64,000 bases of DNA from Lacibacter cauensis. GTDB taxonomy: Bacteria > Bacteroidota > Bacteroidia > Chitinophagales > Chitinophagaceae. The stretch covers positions 569,953 through 633,952 of the forward strand of contig NZ_VLLE01000002.1 of the NCBI RefSeq assembly GCF_007830055.1, written 5' to 3'. The notes beneath the pieces were generated by a model. That model made no database searches, was not told the DNA's origin, and saw only the letters and a program-made list of their open reading frames with translations. This document shows, piece by piece, positions 36,471 to 44,133 of this stretch. The position numbers and the translations under genes were made by a program. Position 1 is the stretch's first letter. Each line of letters opens with the position of its first letter.

Positions 36471-36500
36471 GAAAAAAAATGGGGACGAAAAAAGAAATGA
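36471..36500 (+). repeat. Left copy of an imperfect inverted repeat around two orphan genes
   Basis: GAAAAAAAATGGGGACGAAA and the next ten bases match the complement of 37108-37140. There are two identical blocks of about 12 and 14 bases, separated by a few differing bases. The copies lie just outside (left) and at the 5' end (right) of the convergent pair 36546-37143. Confidence 0.5.
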
Positions 36501-36545
36501 TCCGGAACAACCCGCTTCTTTCGTGGCTTACTTTAAATTTAAAGC

Positions 36546-36851
36546 ATGAAACACTACGACTTTGTAACAGCGGTTAAATTAAGGGAATATTATGCAGACA
36601 AACTTAGTGGACTACCCCTTAGTGAATCAATCAGCACATCAATAACAAATATTATTGCATGTATTGCTGGGCAGCAACAGCAGCAAGCTACAAATAATGA
36701 ATCGCTTAATATTGATTCCGACCTTACACCAGAGGAACGAATAATGAAAATCTATGTAGTTGTAGGATACGTTAAAAATGGAAAGGATTATTACTTTGAA
36801 GAATTAGAGAACATTCTGAAATTTAACGGTCTCGATATGGTAAGCCTTTAA
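36546..36851 (+). CDS. Orphan 101-residue protein
   Basis: I do not recognise this protein. It is acidic and helical-looking, with a Gln run (GQQQQQ) at about residues 42-47 and a C-terminal YFEELENILKFNGLDMVSL that might be an amphipathic helix. There is no signal peptide or membrane segment. Base use is more AT-rich than in the neighbours. The last 29 bases overlap the convergent gene at 36823-37143. The pair is bracketed by an imperfect inverted repeat, which hints at acquired DNA. Toxin-antitoxin function would be a guess. Confidence 0.6.
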   Translation: MKHYDFVTAVKLREYYADKLSGLPLSESISTSITNIIACIAGQQQQQATNNESLNIDSDLTPEERIMKIYVVVGYVKNGKDYYFEELENILKFNGLDMVSL

Positions 36852-37143
36852 TGTCACAAAGGTCTTTTACAGACTTGTTCGACATTTTGCTTATTCGTTC
36901 CTGACAATCCCACATCCAGTTTAAAAATCTATCAATTTTTGCTTGGTCGGTAATTATTTCTCTATCTACCGATAAGAAAACAAGTTCACCATTCATTTTC
37001 ATATACCAATGGATTTCACCTTCCTGTAACATGTGTGGTGGAACATTAGCATACTTCTTATAAAAATCAAGGGAAAATCTATCTTCGATAGCTTCTCCCT
37101 CTTTATTCATTTCTTTTTCTATGTCCCCATTTTTTTCTTCCAT
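36823..37143 (-). CDS. Orphan 106-residue protein, convergent with the previous gene
   Basis: I do not recognise this protein. It is hydrophilic, with an acidic N-terminus (MEEKNGDIEKEMNKEGEA), a Trp-rich middle (GEIHWYMKMNGELVF) and FLNWMWDCQERISKM towards the end. No export signal is seen. Its first codons lie in the right copy of the inverted repeat, and an 8-base palindrome precedes it. The 3' ends of the two orphan genes overlap by 29 bases, so their transcripts could pair. Confidence 0.6.
   Translation of the reverse strand: MEEKNGDIEKEMNKEGEAIEDRFSLDFYKKYANVPPHMLQEGEIHWYMKMNGELVFLSVDREIITDQAKIDRFLNWMWDCQERISKMSNKSVKDLCDIKGLPYRDR
37108..37140 (-). repeat. Right copy of the inverted repeat
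   Basis: The complement reads GAAGAAAAAAATGGGGACAT and continues AGAAAAAGAAATGA, matching 36471-36500. It encodes the first residues of the minus-strand orphan gene. Confidence 0.5.
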
Positions 37144-37150
37144 ATGTTCA

Positions 37151-37178
37151 GGATTCGTTTTTTAAAACTTACGAATCC
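37151..37178. promoter_or_regulatory. Palindrome upstream of the minus-strand orphan gene
   Basis: GGATTCGT (37151-37158) pairs with ACGAATCC (37171-37178) across 12 AT-rich bases, eight bases before the ATG of the 36823-37143 gene. It could be an operator or an RNA hairpin. Confidence 0.4.
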
Positions 37179-37251
37179 AGAACCACTGAACCCGTAGCTA
37201 TTTAAACATAATATTGTCTTATATAATTTCTCGTACCGCCCCCTTCCAACT

Positions 37252-37324
37252 GCCGCCCGTGTTCAGGCGAACATCCCCCTGCGCACAAGCACCAAGGCAG
37301 GATGTCCGCCTGAACACGGGCGGC
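37252..37324. repeat. GC-rich inverted repeat with 25-base arms (REP/MITE-like)
   Basis: Arms 37252-37276 and 37300-37324 (starting GCCGCCCGTGTTCAGGCG) pair with one mismatch around a 23-base loop. The element is far richer in G+C than the AT-rich flanks and has no T-run, so it does not look like a terminator. It occupies the middle of the longest intergenic gap (37144-37417), which otherwise shows nothing coding. Confidence 0.8.
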
Positions 37325-37417
37325 GCTGTCGGGAGCTACACCCAAATAATTCAATCCCTCCGCTAAGAAATCATATAAGAAATTTTTATGTTAAGCAGCT
37401 AAAAGACAATTTCAAAC

Positions 37418-37865
37418 CTACATTTGCTGCTTAGCAATGATGAACGGGATCAGCTGATCGATATCAAGGCCTGCCCTGTTGAGCGCATCAGCAATTTCAT
37501 CTCGGTTAACGTTGGCGGCAAAACTTTTTTCTTTCAGCCGCTTTTTTACTCCTTTCAATTCCATGCCCGCATAACCCTCCGGCCGCATTAAGCTGTAAGC
37601 ATGAATCAGTCCGCTAAGCTCATCAAATGCATACAGCAGCTTGTCCATTTTTGATTGCCATTTCCCAACGCCACTGGCCAGCTTCATCCAGTTGCTCCAT
37701 TTCGGCGGCCCAGCTTTTCATGAGTTGAGCTACTTGCCGCATATGCAGCTTTAATCGTTCATTTTTAACCCAGTCATTCAGCAACGTTTCAGCGTCGTGT
37801 CGACTCAGTACATTACCTGCATTTGCAGGGGCTCCAAAGTTATTACGGTTTAACAGCAATGACAT
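37418..37865 (-). pseudogene. HD-domain phosphohydrolase, broken by internal deletion and frameshift
   Basis: Two overlapping frames together make one protein. Residues from ATG 37865 (AETLLNDWVKNERLKLHM, with the first metal His) match the N-terminus of HD phosphohydrolases up to GQWRWEMA near 37656. A second frame from about 37654 continues with SKMDKLLYAFDELSGLIHAY, KEKSFAANVNRDEI and a normal C-terminus. The stretch that should lie between, holding GLLHDxDxE and the second catalytic His, is missing, and the frame shifts at the junction near 37655. So the catalytic core was deleted and the gene is probably dead. Annotation as two small hypothetical genes would be wrong. Confidence 0.72.
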
Positions 37866-37894
37866 AGTAATGCGTTTAGATGGTTGAACAGAAT

Positions 37895-37926
37895 AAAAAA
37901 GGCTGTTCAAATGAACAGCCTTTTTT
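37895..37926 (-). terminator. Terminator of the TPR gene
   Basis: A perfect 9-base stem (37901-37909 with 37912-37920, GGCTGTTCA) is flanked by A6 and T6. It is functional in both directions and mainly follows the TPR gene on the minus strand. Confidence 0.88.
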
Positions 37927-37941
37927 ATTGATAATCAATTA

Positions 37942-39207
37942 TTATTGATTTAATGCCTGATATTTTGCATCATATTCTTTTTCCTTATCTTTATTGCCGA
38001 GGAAACGGTGTGCTTCGGTTAAAAGATATACGGTAGACTTGTATTCGTTCTTCGTGCGTCTGTCTTTTAACTGGTCTGCAGTCATTGCGCTGAAGATGTT
38101 GTACGCATTATCAAGACTTGGAATTGCTTCCTTCATCTTTTCGTCCATTTTCTTCTTCATGTCTGCTTTCTTTTGGGTATCTGCAGGAGTTGTTCCTTTG
38201 ATTTTTTTGATTTCGTCCTGGATAAACGCCGCTTCGTTGTAATAGATCTTACCCATTAACAGGTGCGCATCAGCGGTTTTGGGATCCAGCTCAATGCAGT
38301 TTTTTAAAACAGAAATCATTTTGTCGAAGTATACAGGGCGTTGTTCTGCTGTTGCCTTGTTATCCATAAAGATCCAGTTGAAGATTTCAGCTGCATAGTC
38401 ATAACGTACTTCGTAATCCTTCGGGTCGTACGCTGCAATAGTTTCATATTTCTTGAAAACCTCCAACGGGTCTGCTCCGTTTTTGCGCATTTTGTCCAGC
38501 TCTACTTTGTCGTAGTATGAATCCTTCGGATAAAGCTGGCGACCAATATCTGCATATTTTTTAGCGTTTTCTGCATCTTTCTTTTGCTCGTAATAATAAG
38601 CGAGGTAACGATAAACTACGTCAAAACCATCGCCACCAATCTTTGCATCAGCAATCTTTTGGAAGAAGCTTACTGTTTCTTCCTTGTTTTCAAGTTGCAT
38701 TGCTGCAGCGCCTGCATAATAATACAAGATGGTGTCTACTTCGCTGAGAGCCCATTTATTTTTGAAGATGAAACGACCAACTTTGTCGGCTTTCTTATAA
38801 TTATCTAACGCACCCTGGTAATTGCCTGAGTTGTAAAAAGCGTTTGCTTCCTTTTGGAGTTCGAGGTAGTTCTCAAATACCGGGTAGCTTTTGGTCATCA
38901 TGGAAATTTCAGTCTGCTTGCTGTCAAGCTCCATCGCTTTTTGATAAGCTTCGAACGACTGCATCCATGCATCCGGAACCGATGCCTTCAGGTTTGCATC
39001 TTTTGCAATCTGACCATAAATCATTCCTTTATAATACCAGGCTTCCCAGTTCTTTTGTTCTTTTTCTGTTGCCAAAGCTTGGTCTACTGCGTCCTTTGCT
39101 TTTGCCCAGTCTTTTTTGTCGTAAGCACTGCGAATCTTTTTAATATCCTGAGCCGAAATACTCCAGGCAAACAGTACAGCAATCGCTGCGAAAAGAAATT
39201 TTTTCAT
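37942..39207 (-). CDS. Secreted tetratricopeptide-repeat protein
   Basis: A 421-residue protein with a signal peptide (residues 1-19, AWSISAQ). Several TPR-like helical pairs follow, for example KKDWAKAKDAVDQAL, SGNYQGALDNYKKADKVG, KDAENAKKYADIGRQLYP and LDPKTADAHLLMGKIYYNEA. Lys- and Asp-rich segments lie between. TPR proteins act as scaffolds, here probably in the periplasm. It sits 32 bases downstream of gyrA with no terminator between, so read-through from gyrA is possible. Partner proteins are unknown. Confidence 0.87.
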   Translation of the reverse strand: MKKFLFAAIAVLFAWSISAQDIKKIRSAYDKKDWAKAKDAVDQALATEKEQKNWEAWYYKGMIYGQIAKDANLKASVPDAWMQSFEAYQKAMELDSKQTEISMMTKSYPVFENYLELQKEANAFYNSGNYQGALDNYKKADKVGRFIFKNKWALSEVDTILYYYAGAAAMQLENKEETVSFFQKIADAKIGGDGFDVVYRYLAYYYEQKKDAENAKKYADIGRQLYPKDSYYDKVELDKMRKNGADPLEVFKKYETIAAYDPKDYEVRYDYAAEIFNWIFMDNKATAEQRPVYFDKMISVLKNCIELDPKTADAHLLMGKIYYNEAAFIQDEIKKIKGTTPADTQKKADMKKKMDEKMKEAIPSLDNAYNIFSAMTADQLKDRRTKNEYKSTVYLLTEAHRFLGNKDKEKEYDAKYQALNQ

Positions 39208-39239
39208 TTTCTTTTTTATTTTGATAATTATTGTTTTTT

Positions 39240-41849
39240 TTACTGATTATCAGTTGATTCGGTGTTTGTTTCTTCGTCGGTTGGCGTAGTGTTTTCGTTA
39301 GATGCTTCAGGTGTTGATTTCGTTGCATCACTGCTTTCTGTCTCAACAACTTCTTCTTCAATGTTGCTTTCATCTAACCGTGTAATGGCTGCAATTTCAT
39401 CGCCATCATCCACACGAATCAGCTTTACACCCTGAGTTGCACGGCCCTGTTCACTGATTTGGGCAACCTTCATACGGATGGTGATACCGCTCTTACAACT
39501 AATCATCAGGTCTTCTTTTTCGGTTACTTCAAGCATACCAACTAAAGGGCCTGTTTTGTCTGTAACGCTGATTGTTTTCACACCTTTACCACCTCTGTTC
39601 GTAATACGGTACTCATCAACAGCTGTACGCTTACCGTAGCCTTTTTCACTTACTACCAATACTGTCCTTGTTGCGTCTTCCCTGTTTACACAAATCATAC
39701 CAACCACTTCGTCGTGCTCGTCATCCACTTCAATACCGGCAACACCAATTGCGCCACGGCCGGTCGGTCTTACTTTTTCTTCAGGGAAACGAATGGCCCG
39801 TCCGCTCTTCACTGCCATCATAATTTCGCTGTTGCCATCGGTCATCTTCGCTTCCAGTAACTGATCTCCTTCTACGATGGTAATCGCATTCACACCGGTT
39901 GCACGACGTCTGCTAAAGTCTTCTAAAAGCGTTTTCTTAATAATACCCTTCCTGGTGCAGAGTACAATGTAATGATTCTTTACAAATTCTTCATCGTCGA
40001 GGTTGGCAACATCAATGATCGCTCTCACCTTATCATCCGGTGGTAATTGCATCAGGTTTTGAATTGCACGCCCCTTGCTGGTCTTATCACCTTCAGGAAT
40101 TTCGTAGCTCTTCAGCCAGTAACAACGACCTTTTTCGGTAAAGAACAACAGTGTGTGGTGGGTAGATGCAACAAAGAGATGTTCTACATAATCCTCTTCT
40201 CTTGTTTTGCTACCGATTGCTCCCCTGCCACCACGCTTCTGCTGACGGTATTCGGTAGCAGATGTACGTTTGATGTATCCATGATGTGAAATTGTGATCA
40301 CCACATCTTCTTCTTTGATGAGGTCTTCAATACGTACTTCGTTATCGAGATAAGTAATTTCTGTTTTACGCTCGTCGCCAAAACGTTCTTTTACTTCCAG
40401 GAGTTCGGTTTTGATGAGCTCGAAACGCATGGTTTCATTTGAGAGGATTTCATTCAGGTGTGCAATCAACTTCATCAGTTCGTCGTACTCCTGTTTGATC
40501 TTGTCACGTTCCATGCCTGTTAAACGCTGGAGACGTAATTCCAGAATGGCTTTGGCCTGAATTTCATCCAATCCCCATCCTGCATTGATCAGGTTATCCT
40601 TGGCAATATCCGGTGTGGCAGAGCTGCGGATCAAAGCAATTACCTCATCGAGGTGATCCAAGGCAATTAAATAACCTTGTAAGATGTGTGCACGCTCCTG
40701 CGCCTTGCGTAATTCGTATTTGGTACGACGTACAACCACTTCGTGACGGAACTCGACGAACTCTGAAATCATGTCTTTCAGGTTGAGTGTTCTGGGACGT
40801 CCTTTTACAAGCGCCACGTTGTTGATGCCGTAAGAAGTCTGCAGTTCGGTGTATTTGAACAACTGGTTGATGATAACGTTTGCTACTGCATCACGCTTCA
40901 GATCAACCACAATACGAGTACCTTCTTTCTGGTTACTTTCGTTGTTTACGTGAACGATACCTTCAATAACCTTGTCGTTTACCAATTGGCCGATCTTATC
41001 GGTCAAAGCATCACGGTTTACCTGGTAAGGCACTTCGGTAATGATGATTTGTTCACGACCACTGGTTTTGGTTTCAACCGTTAATTTTCCACGCAATACA
41101 ACACGACCACGACCAGTGTGGTAACCGGCTTTGATGCCTTCCATGCCGAATATAGTTCCAGCGGTGGGGAAATCCGGAGCCTTTACATACTGCATCAGTT
41201 CGTCAATCGTGATCTCACGGTTATCGATATACGCCACGCAACCGTCAATTACTTCGCTGAGGTTATGCGGCATCATGTTGGTAGCCATACCTACGGCGAT
41301 ACCACTGGAGCCGTTTACCAGCAACTGTGGTATGCGGGTTGGAAGTACAGTAGGTTCCGTTTCGGAGTCATCGAAGTTATTCTGGAAGTCTACAGTTTCT
41401 TTGTCAATATCATTCAGCATGCTTTCGGTAAGGCGTTCCATACGTACCTCTGTGTAACGCATAGCCGCCGGACCATCACCATCCTGGTTACCGAAGTTAC
41501 CCTGACCATCGACCAAGGTGTACCGCATGCTCCATTCCTGGGCCATACGCACCATGGCATCGTATACCGAACTGTCGCCGTGCGGGTGATACTTACCCAG
41601 CACCTCACCCACAACTCTCGCACTTTTTTTGTAGGCTTTGTTGTACTGAAGCCCCAGCTCGTTCATGGCGTACAAAATGCGGCGATGTACCGGTTTTAAA
41701 CCGTCCCGCACATCAGGAAGTGCACGTCCAACAATTACCGACATCGAGTAATCGATGTAGGCTGTTTTCATTTGCTCTTCGATATTAACCGGAATAATGC
41801 GGCCGTTGTTATCCTGACCGTTTTCCATTGTATTTTCTGTTTGATCCAT
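39240..41849 (-). CDS. gyrA: DNA gyrase subunit A
   Basis: An 869-residue breakage-reunion subunit that introduces negative supercoils together with GyrB. It has the N-terminal [13 protein letters not shown]-like start, the active-site Tyr132 in [12 protein letters not shown], and a C-terminal six-bladed beta-pinwheel with the GyrA-box-like QKRGGRG. The quinolone-determining region reads [13 protein letters not shown], with Ser93 and Asp97 equal to E. coli Ser83 and Asp87, so it looks wild type. The protein ends in an acidic Glu/Thr/Ser-rich tail of about 45 residues. The frame runs to 41870, but ATG 41849 follows a good -7 element. gyrB is not nearby. Confidence 0.97.
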   Translation of the reverse strand: MDQTENTMENGQDNNGRIIPVNIEEQMKTAYIDYSMSVIVGRALPDVRDGLKPVHRRILYAMNELGLQYNKAYKKSARVVGEVLGKYHPHGDSSVYDAMVRMAQEWSMRYTLVDGQGNFGNQDGDGPAAMRYTEVRMERLTESMLNDIDKETVDFQNNFDDSETEPTVLPTRIPQLLVNGSSGIAVGMATNMMPHNLSEVIDGCVAYIDNREITIDELMQYVKAPDFPTAGTIFGMEGIKAGYHTGRGRVVLRGKLTVETKTSGREQIIITEVPYQVNRDALTDKIGQLVNDKVIEGIVHVNNESNQKEGTRIVVDLKRDAVANVIINQLFKYTELQTSYGINNVALVKGRPRTLNLKDMISEFVEFRHEVVVRRTKYELRKAQERAHILQGYLIALDHLDEVIALIRSSATPDIAKDNLINAGWGLDEIQAKAILELRLQRLTGMERDKIKQEYDELMKLIAHLNEILSNETMRFELIKTELLEVKERFGDERKTEITYLDNEVRIEDLIKEEDVVITISHHGYIKRTSATEYRQQKRGGRGAIGSKTREEDYVEHLFVASTHHTLLFFTEKGRCYWLKSYEIPEGDKTSKGRAIQNLMQLPPDDKVRAIIDVANLDDEEFVKNHYIVLCTRKGIIKKTLLEDFSRRRATGVNAITIVEGDQLLEAKMTDGNSEIMMAVKSGRAIRFPEEKVRPTGRGAIGVAGIEVDDEHDEVVGMICVNREDATRTVLVVSEKGYGKRTAVDEYRITNRGGKGVKTISVTDKTGPLVGMLEVTEKEDLMISCKSGITIRMKVAQISEQGRATQGVKLIRVDDGDEIAAITRLDESNIEEEVVETESSDATKSTPEASNENTTPTDEETNTESTDNQ

Positions 41850-41867
41850 AGTAAAAAATAAAGCGGT

Positions 41868-41875
41868 CAAAGATA
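41868..41875 (-). promoter_or_regulatory. -7 element (TATCTTTG) for gyrA
   Basis: A perfect TAnnTTTG on the minus strand, 18 bases before ATG 41849 and inside the longer open frame, which supports the shorter start. Confidence 0.6.
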
Positions 41876-41958
41876 CCGAAAACGGAGGGCAATACGCACT
41901 TCAACAAGTGTTTATTTACACTGTTTTTCAACAAATTAAAGGCTTTTGTGGAAAAGAA

Positions 41959-41979
41959 AAGCCGGAGCGAATCCGGCTT
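41959..41979 (-). terminator. Terminator of the beta-barrel gene
   Basis: A perfect 8-base stem (41959-41966 with 41972-41979, AAGCCGGA) with a 5-base loop. The minus strand continues TTTTCTTTTCC. Confidence 0.75.
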
Positions 41980-41989
41980 GAAAATTTTA

Positions 41990-42871
41990 TTAAAAAACAT
42001 TGGTTGGACAGCCCAGCGAAGACCGCTTTCGGCCAGCTTTTCCGCTGCCCGTATTACCCCTGCTCCCGCCTGTTATGCGGTAGCTAAGTGTAACTCCAAG
42101 GAAATAGTAATTATCGTCGTACTGGCTGCCACCTCTCACCTGCAAATTCGGCGGATAAGGATCGCCGCTGTGTGTTGGTAATTCGGGTGTGCGGAACGAC
42201 ATTTCAACTGCTTTTGGTCCACGGTTGGCAAGTAAAACGGCAGGGTCAACATAGGTCTTACTCACATCATCCATGTAATCGGTGAAGGTTTTCCGGTAGC
42301 CAAATTCTACACCTACATCAAACCTGTCTGTTAATACCATACGTACACCAATTCCAAGCGGAACTGTAAACTGTGTTAAGCTGTACGGTTTCCGATCTGG
42401 GTAACCGGGTAAGCCCTGTCCTTCGGTTGACAATGGTTTCAGGAAAACTTTATTACCTGTCCGATCGTAGGCGTAAGGATTATAATAAAAACCAGCTAAT
42501 GCCCCAAACACGTACGGTGAAAATACACGGTTATCCATACCAAGAAAATGATATTCTGCACCGGCATGTAATTCGTAAATATTTGTACTGAAGCTTAAGT
42601 TTCGTAATTGGTTAAAAGGATTTGTTTGAAAACGATCTTCTGCCCGCAGGTTCGCCAAATGCAAACCACCACGAAGCATAATATACGGGTTGATATCGTA
42701 ACTGGCCCATAAACCAACTGCATAACGTGCCTGCTGAAACGTAAAAGGTTTGGCCTGCAGATCGCCATTGTAATTGGCCATGCCGCCAAACAGGTTTAAA
42801 CGCAAATCCTGTGCTGTTGAAAAAAGAAAAGTTGATGCGGTAAAAATGAGTGTCAGCAGTTTCTTTTGCAT
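41990..42871 (-). CDS. Outer-membrane beta-barrel protein (DUF6089-like)
   Basis: A 293-residue protein with a signal peptide (residues 1-20, STAQ). The mature part opens with DLRLNLFGGMANYNGDLQAK, a pattern seen in small Bacteroidota barrels, followed by alternating aromatic strands (SPYVFGALAGFYYNPYAY, FDVGVEFGYRKTFTDYMDD). The barrel-type penultimate strand DNYYFLGVTLSYRI is near the end, after which a Gly/Ser/Lys-rich tail of about 25 residues extends. It is likely an eight-strand barrel of unknown role. It has its own promoter and terminator. Confidence 0.82.
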   Translation of the reverse strand: MQKKLLTLIFTASTFLFSTAQDLRLNLFGGMANYNGDLQAKPFTFQQARYAVGLWASYDINPYIMLRGGLHLANLRAEDRFQTNPFNQLRNLSFSTNIYELHAGAEYHFLGMDNRVFSPYVFGALAGFYYNPYAYDRTGNKVFLKPLSTEGQGLPGYPDRKPYSLTQFTVPLGIGVRMVLTDRFDVGVEFGYRKTFTDYMDDVSKTYVDPAVLLANRGPKAVEMSFRTPELPTHSGDPYPPNLQVRGGSQYDDNYYFLGVTLSYRITGGSRGNTGSGKAGRKRSSLGCPTNVF

Positions 42872-42885
42872 AGTGTGTTGTTACG

Positions 42886-42893
42886 CAAAAATA
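42886..42893 (-). promoter_or_regulatory. -7 element (TATTTTTG) for the beta-barrel gene
   Basis: A perfect TAnnTTTG on the minus strand, 14 bases before ATG 42871. Confidence 0.55.
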
Positions 42894-43001
42894 AAGCCAG
42901 TTTTGATAACGATCCTGCTTTTTAATTATGGCTTCAACAGCACCTGATTTGGAAAACAGTAACAGCCTTGAATGAAGGATTTTGATTAATCTTGCCGCAA
43001 C

Positions 43002-43009
43002 AATGTTTG
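43002..43009 (+). promoter_or_regulatory. -7-like element (AATGTTTG) three bases before the TDO ATG
   Basis: Seven of the eight positions fit TAnnTTTG. It ends three bases before ATG 43013, again placing the likely transcript start on the start codon. Confidence 0.4.
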
Positions 43010-43012
43010 CGT

Positions 43013-44068
43013 ATGAAACAAGATAACGGGCAGTACTACCCCTCCTATTTGCAATTAGAAAAAATTCTCGATAGCCAGCATCCATTAAGCTTTGCCGAAG
43101 GACAAGCACCTGCGCATGATGAAATGCTGTTCATCATTATTCACCAGGCTTATGAACTTTGGTTTAAACAGATTTTGTTTGAACTGGAGTTTGTAAAAAA
43201 AGTGTTCAGCAAGGACAAAGTAGATGATAACAGTGAAGATTTGAATTTGTGCCGTCACCGTTTACAACGTATAACGAGCATTCTTGCTTTGCTCAACCAA
43301 CAGGTAACGATCCTTGATACCATGACACCGATGGATTTCCTGGAGTTCCGCAACCTCCTCACCCCTGCTTCGGGTTTTCAAAGCAAGCAGTTCCGTTTAA
43401 TTGAAGCAACGCTTGGATTGAAAATGGAAAAACGTCATCAGCACGATTATTACAAACGTACCAACGAAGGTGGTTTTGCTGCAAACGACTTTAACGAGAT
43501 CAATTCCTTTGAAGCATCGGCGACCATTCTTCAACTGGTTAATCAATGGCTGGAACGTATGCCCTTTTTTGACGAAAAATTCTGGAAAGGATATGCTGCA
43601 TTGTATCCATCAACTACGCTGCATCCGTTCTGGAATGATTACCGCAGCATTTATGCCAACAGTTTAACTGAACGTGAGCAACAGAAGCTGGCTGATTTTG
43701 ATGCACAGTTTATTGATGAGAAACAGGCAGATGGTTCGTTCAGCGATGCGGCGATGCGAAGTGCGTTGTTTATAATGTTGTACAGGGACTTTCCCGTGTT
43801 TCAAACTTCGTTTCAAATACTCGATACCTTAATTGAAATTGATCATTGGCTTGCAGGTTGGCGACATAAACATTATGTTATGGTTCGACGCATGATTGGT
43901 ATGCGTGTAGGTACAGGTAATACCAGCGGCGCCGGTTATTTAGAAGGTGCTGTGCAGCAACATTACATCTTTAAAGACCTTGCTGCGATTTCAACTTATT
44001 TAATTGAACGTAGAAAGTTACCCAAACTGCCCGATGAATTAATTAAAGCATTGGGCTTTTTGAGTTGA
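43013..44068 (+). CDS. kynA: Tryptophan 2,3-dioxygenase
   Basis: A 351-residue heme enzyme opening the indole ring of tryptophan to N-formylkynurenine. The hallmark HDEMLFIIIHQAYELWFKQI contains the substrate-binding His and Arg/Lys region. LTPASGFQSKQFR, and the C-terminal HYVMVRRMIGMRVGTGNTSG with the proximal heme ligand His, complete the pattern. It is close to the length of other bacterial TDOs, with an insertion in the middle. No other kynurenine pathway gene is nearby. The frame opens at 42992, but ATG 43013 is the family start. Confidence 0.95.
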   Translation: MKQDNGQYYPSYLQLEKILDSQHPLSFAEGQAPAHDEMLFIIIHQAYELWFKQILFELEFVKKVFSKDKVDDNSEDLNLCRHRLQRITSILALLNQQVTILDTMTPMDFLEFRNLLTPASGFQSKQFRLIEATLGLKMEKRHQHDYYKRTNEGGFAANDFNEINSFEASATILQLVNQWLERMPFFDEKFWKGYAALYPSTTLHPFWNDYRSIYANSLTEREQQKLADFDAQFIDEKQADGSFSDAAMRSALFIMLYRDFPVFQTSFQILDTLIEIDHWLAGWRHKHYVMVRRMIGMRVGTGNTSGAGYLEGAVQQHYIFKDLAAISTYLIERRKLPKLPDELIKALGFLS

Positions 44069-44133
44069 TCGTTCTCTTACAATCAATCGCTGTTTAAGCT
44101 CAACAAAAAACAGACTGCATTGTTTGTTGATGC

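Noticed and set aside
41118-41699. 193-residue + strand frame opposite gyrA, and other antisense frames in gyrA
   Set aside because: The gyrA coding sequence is beyond doubt; the antisense frame shows no motif, ribosome site or promoter.
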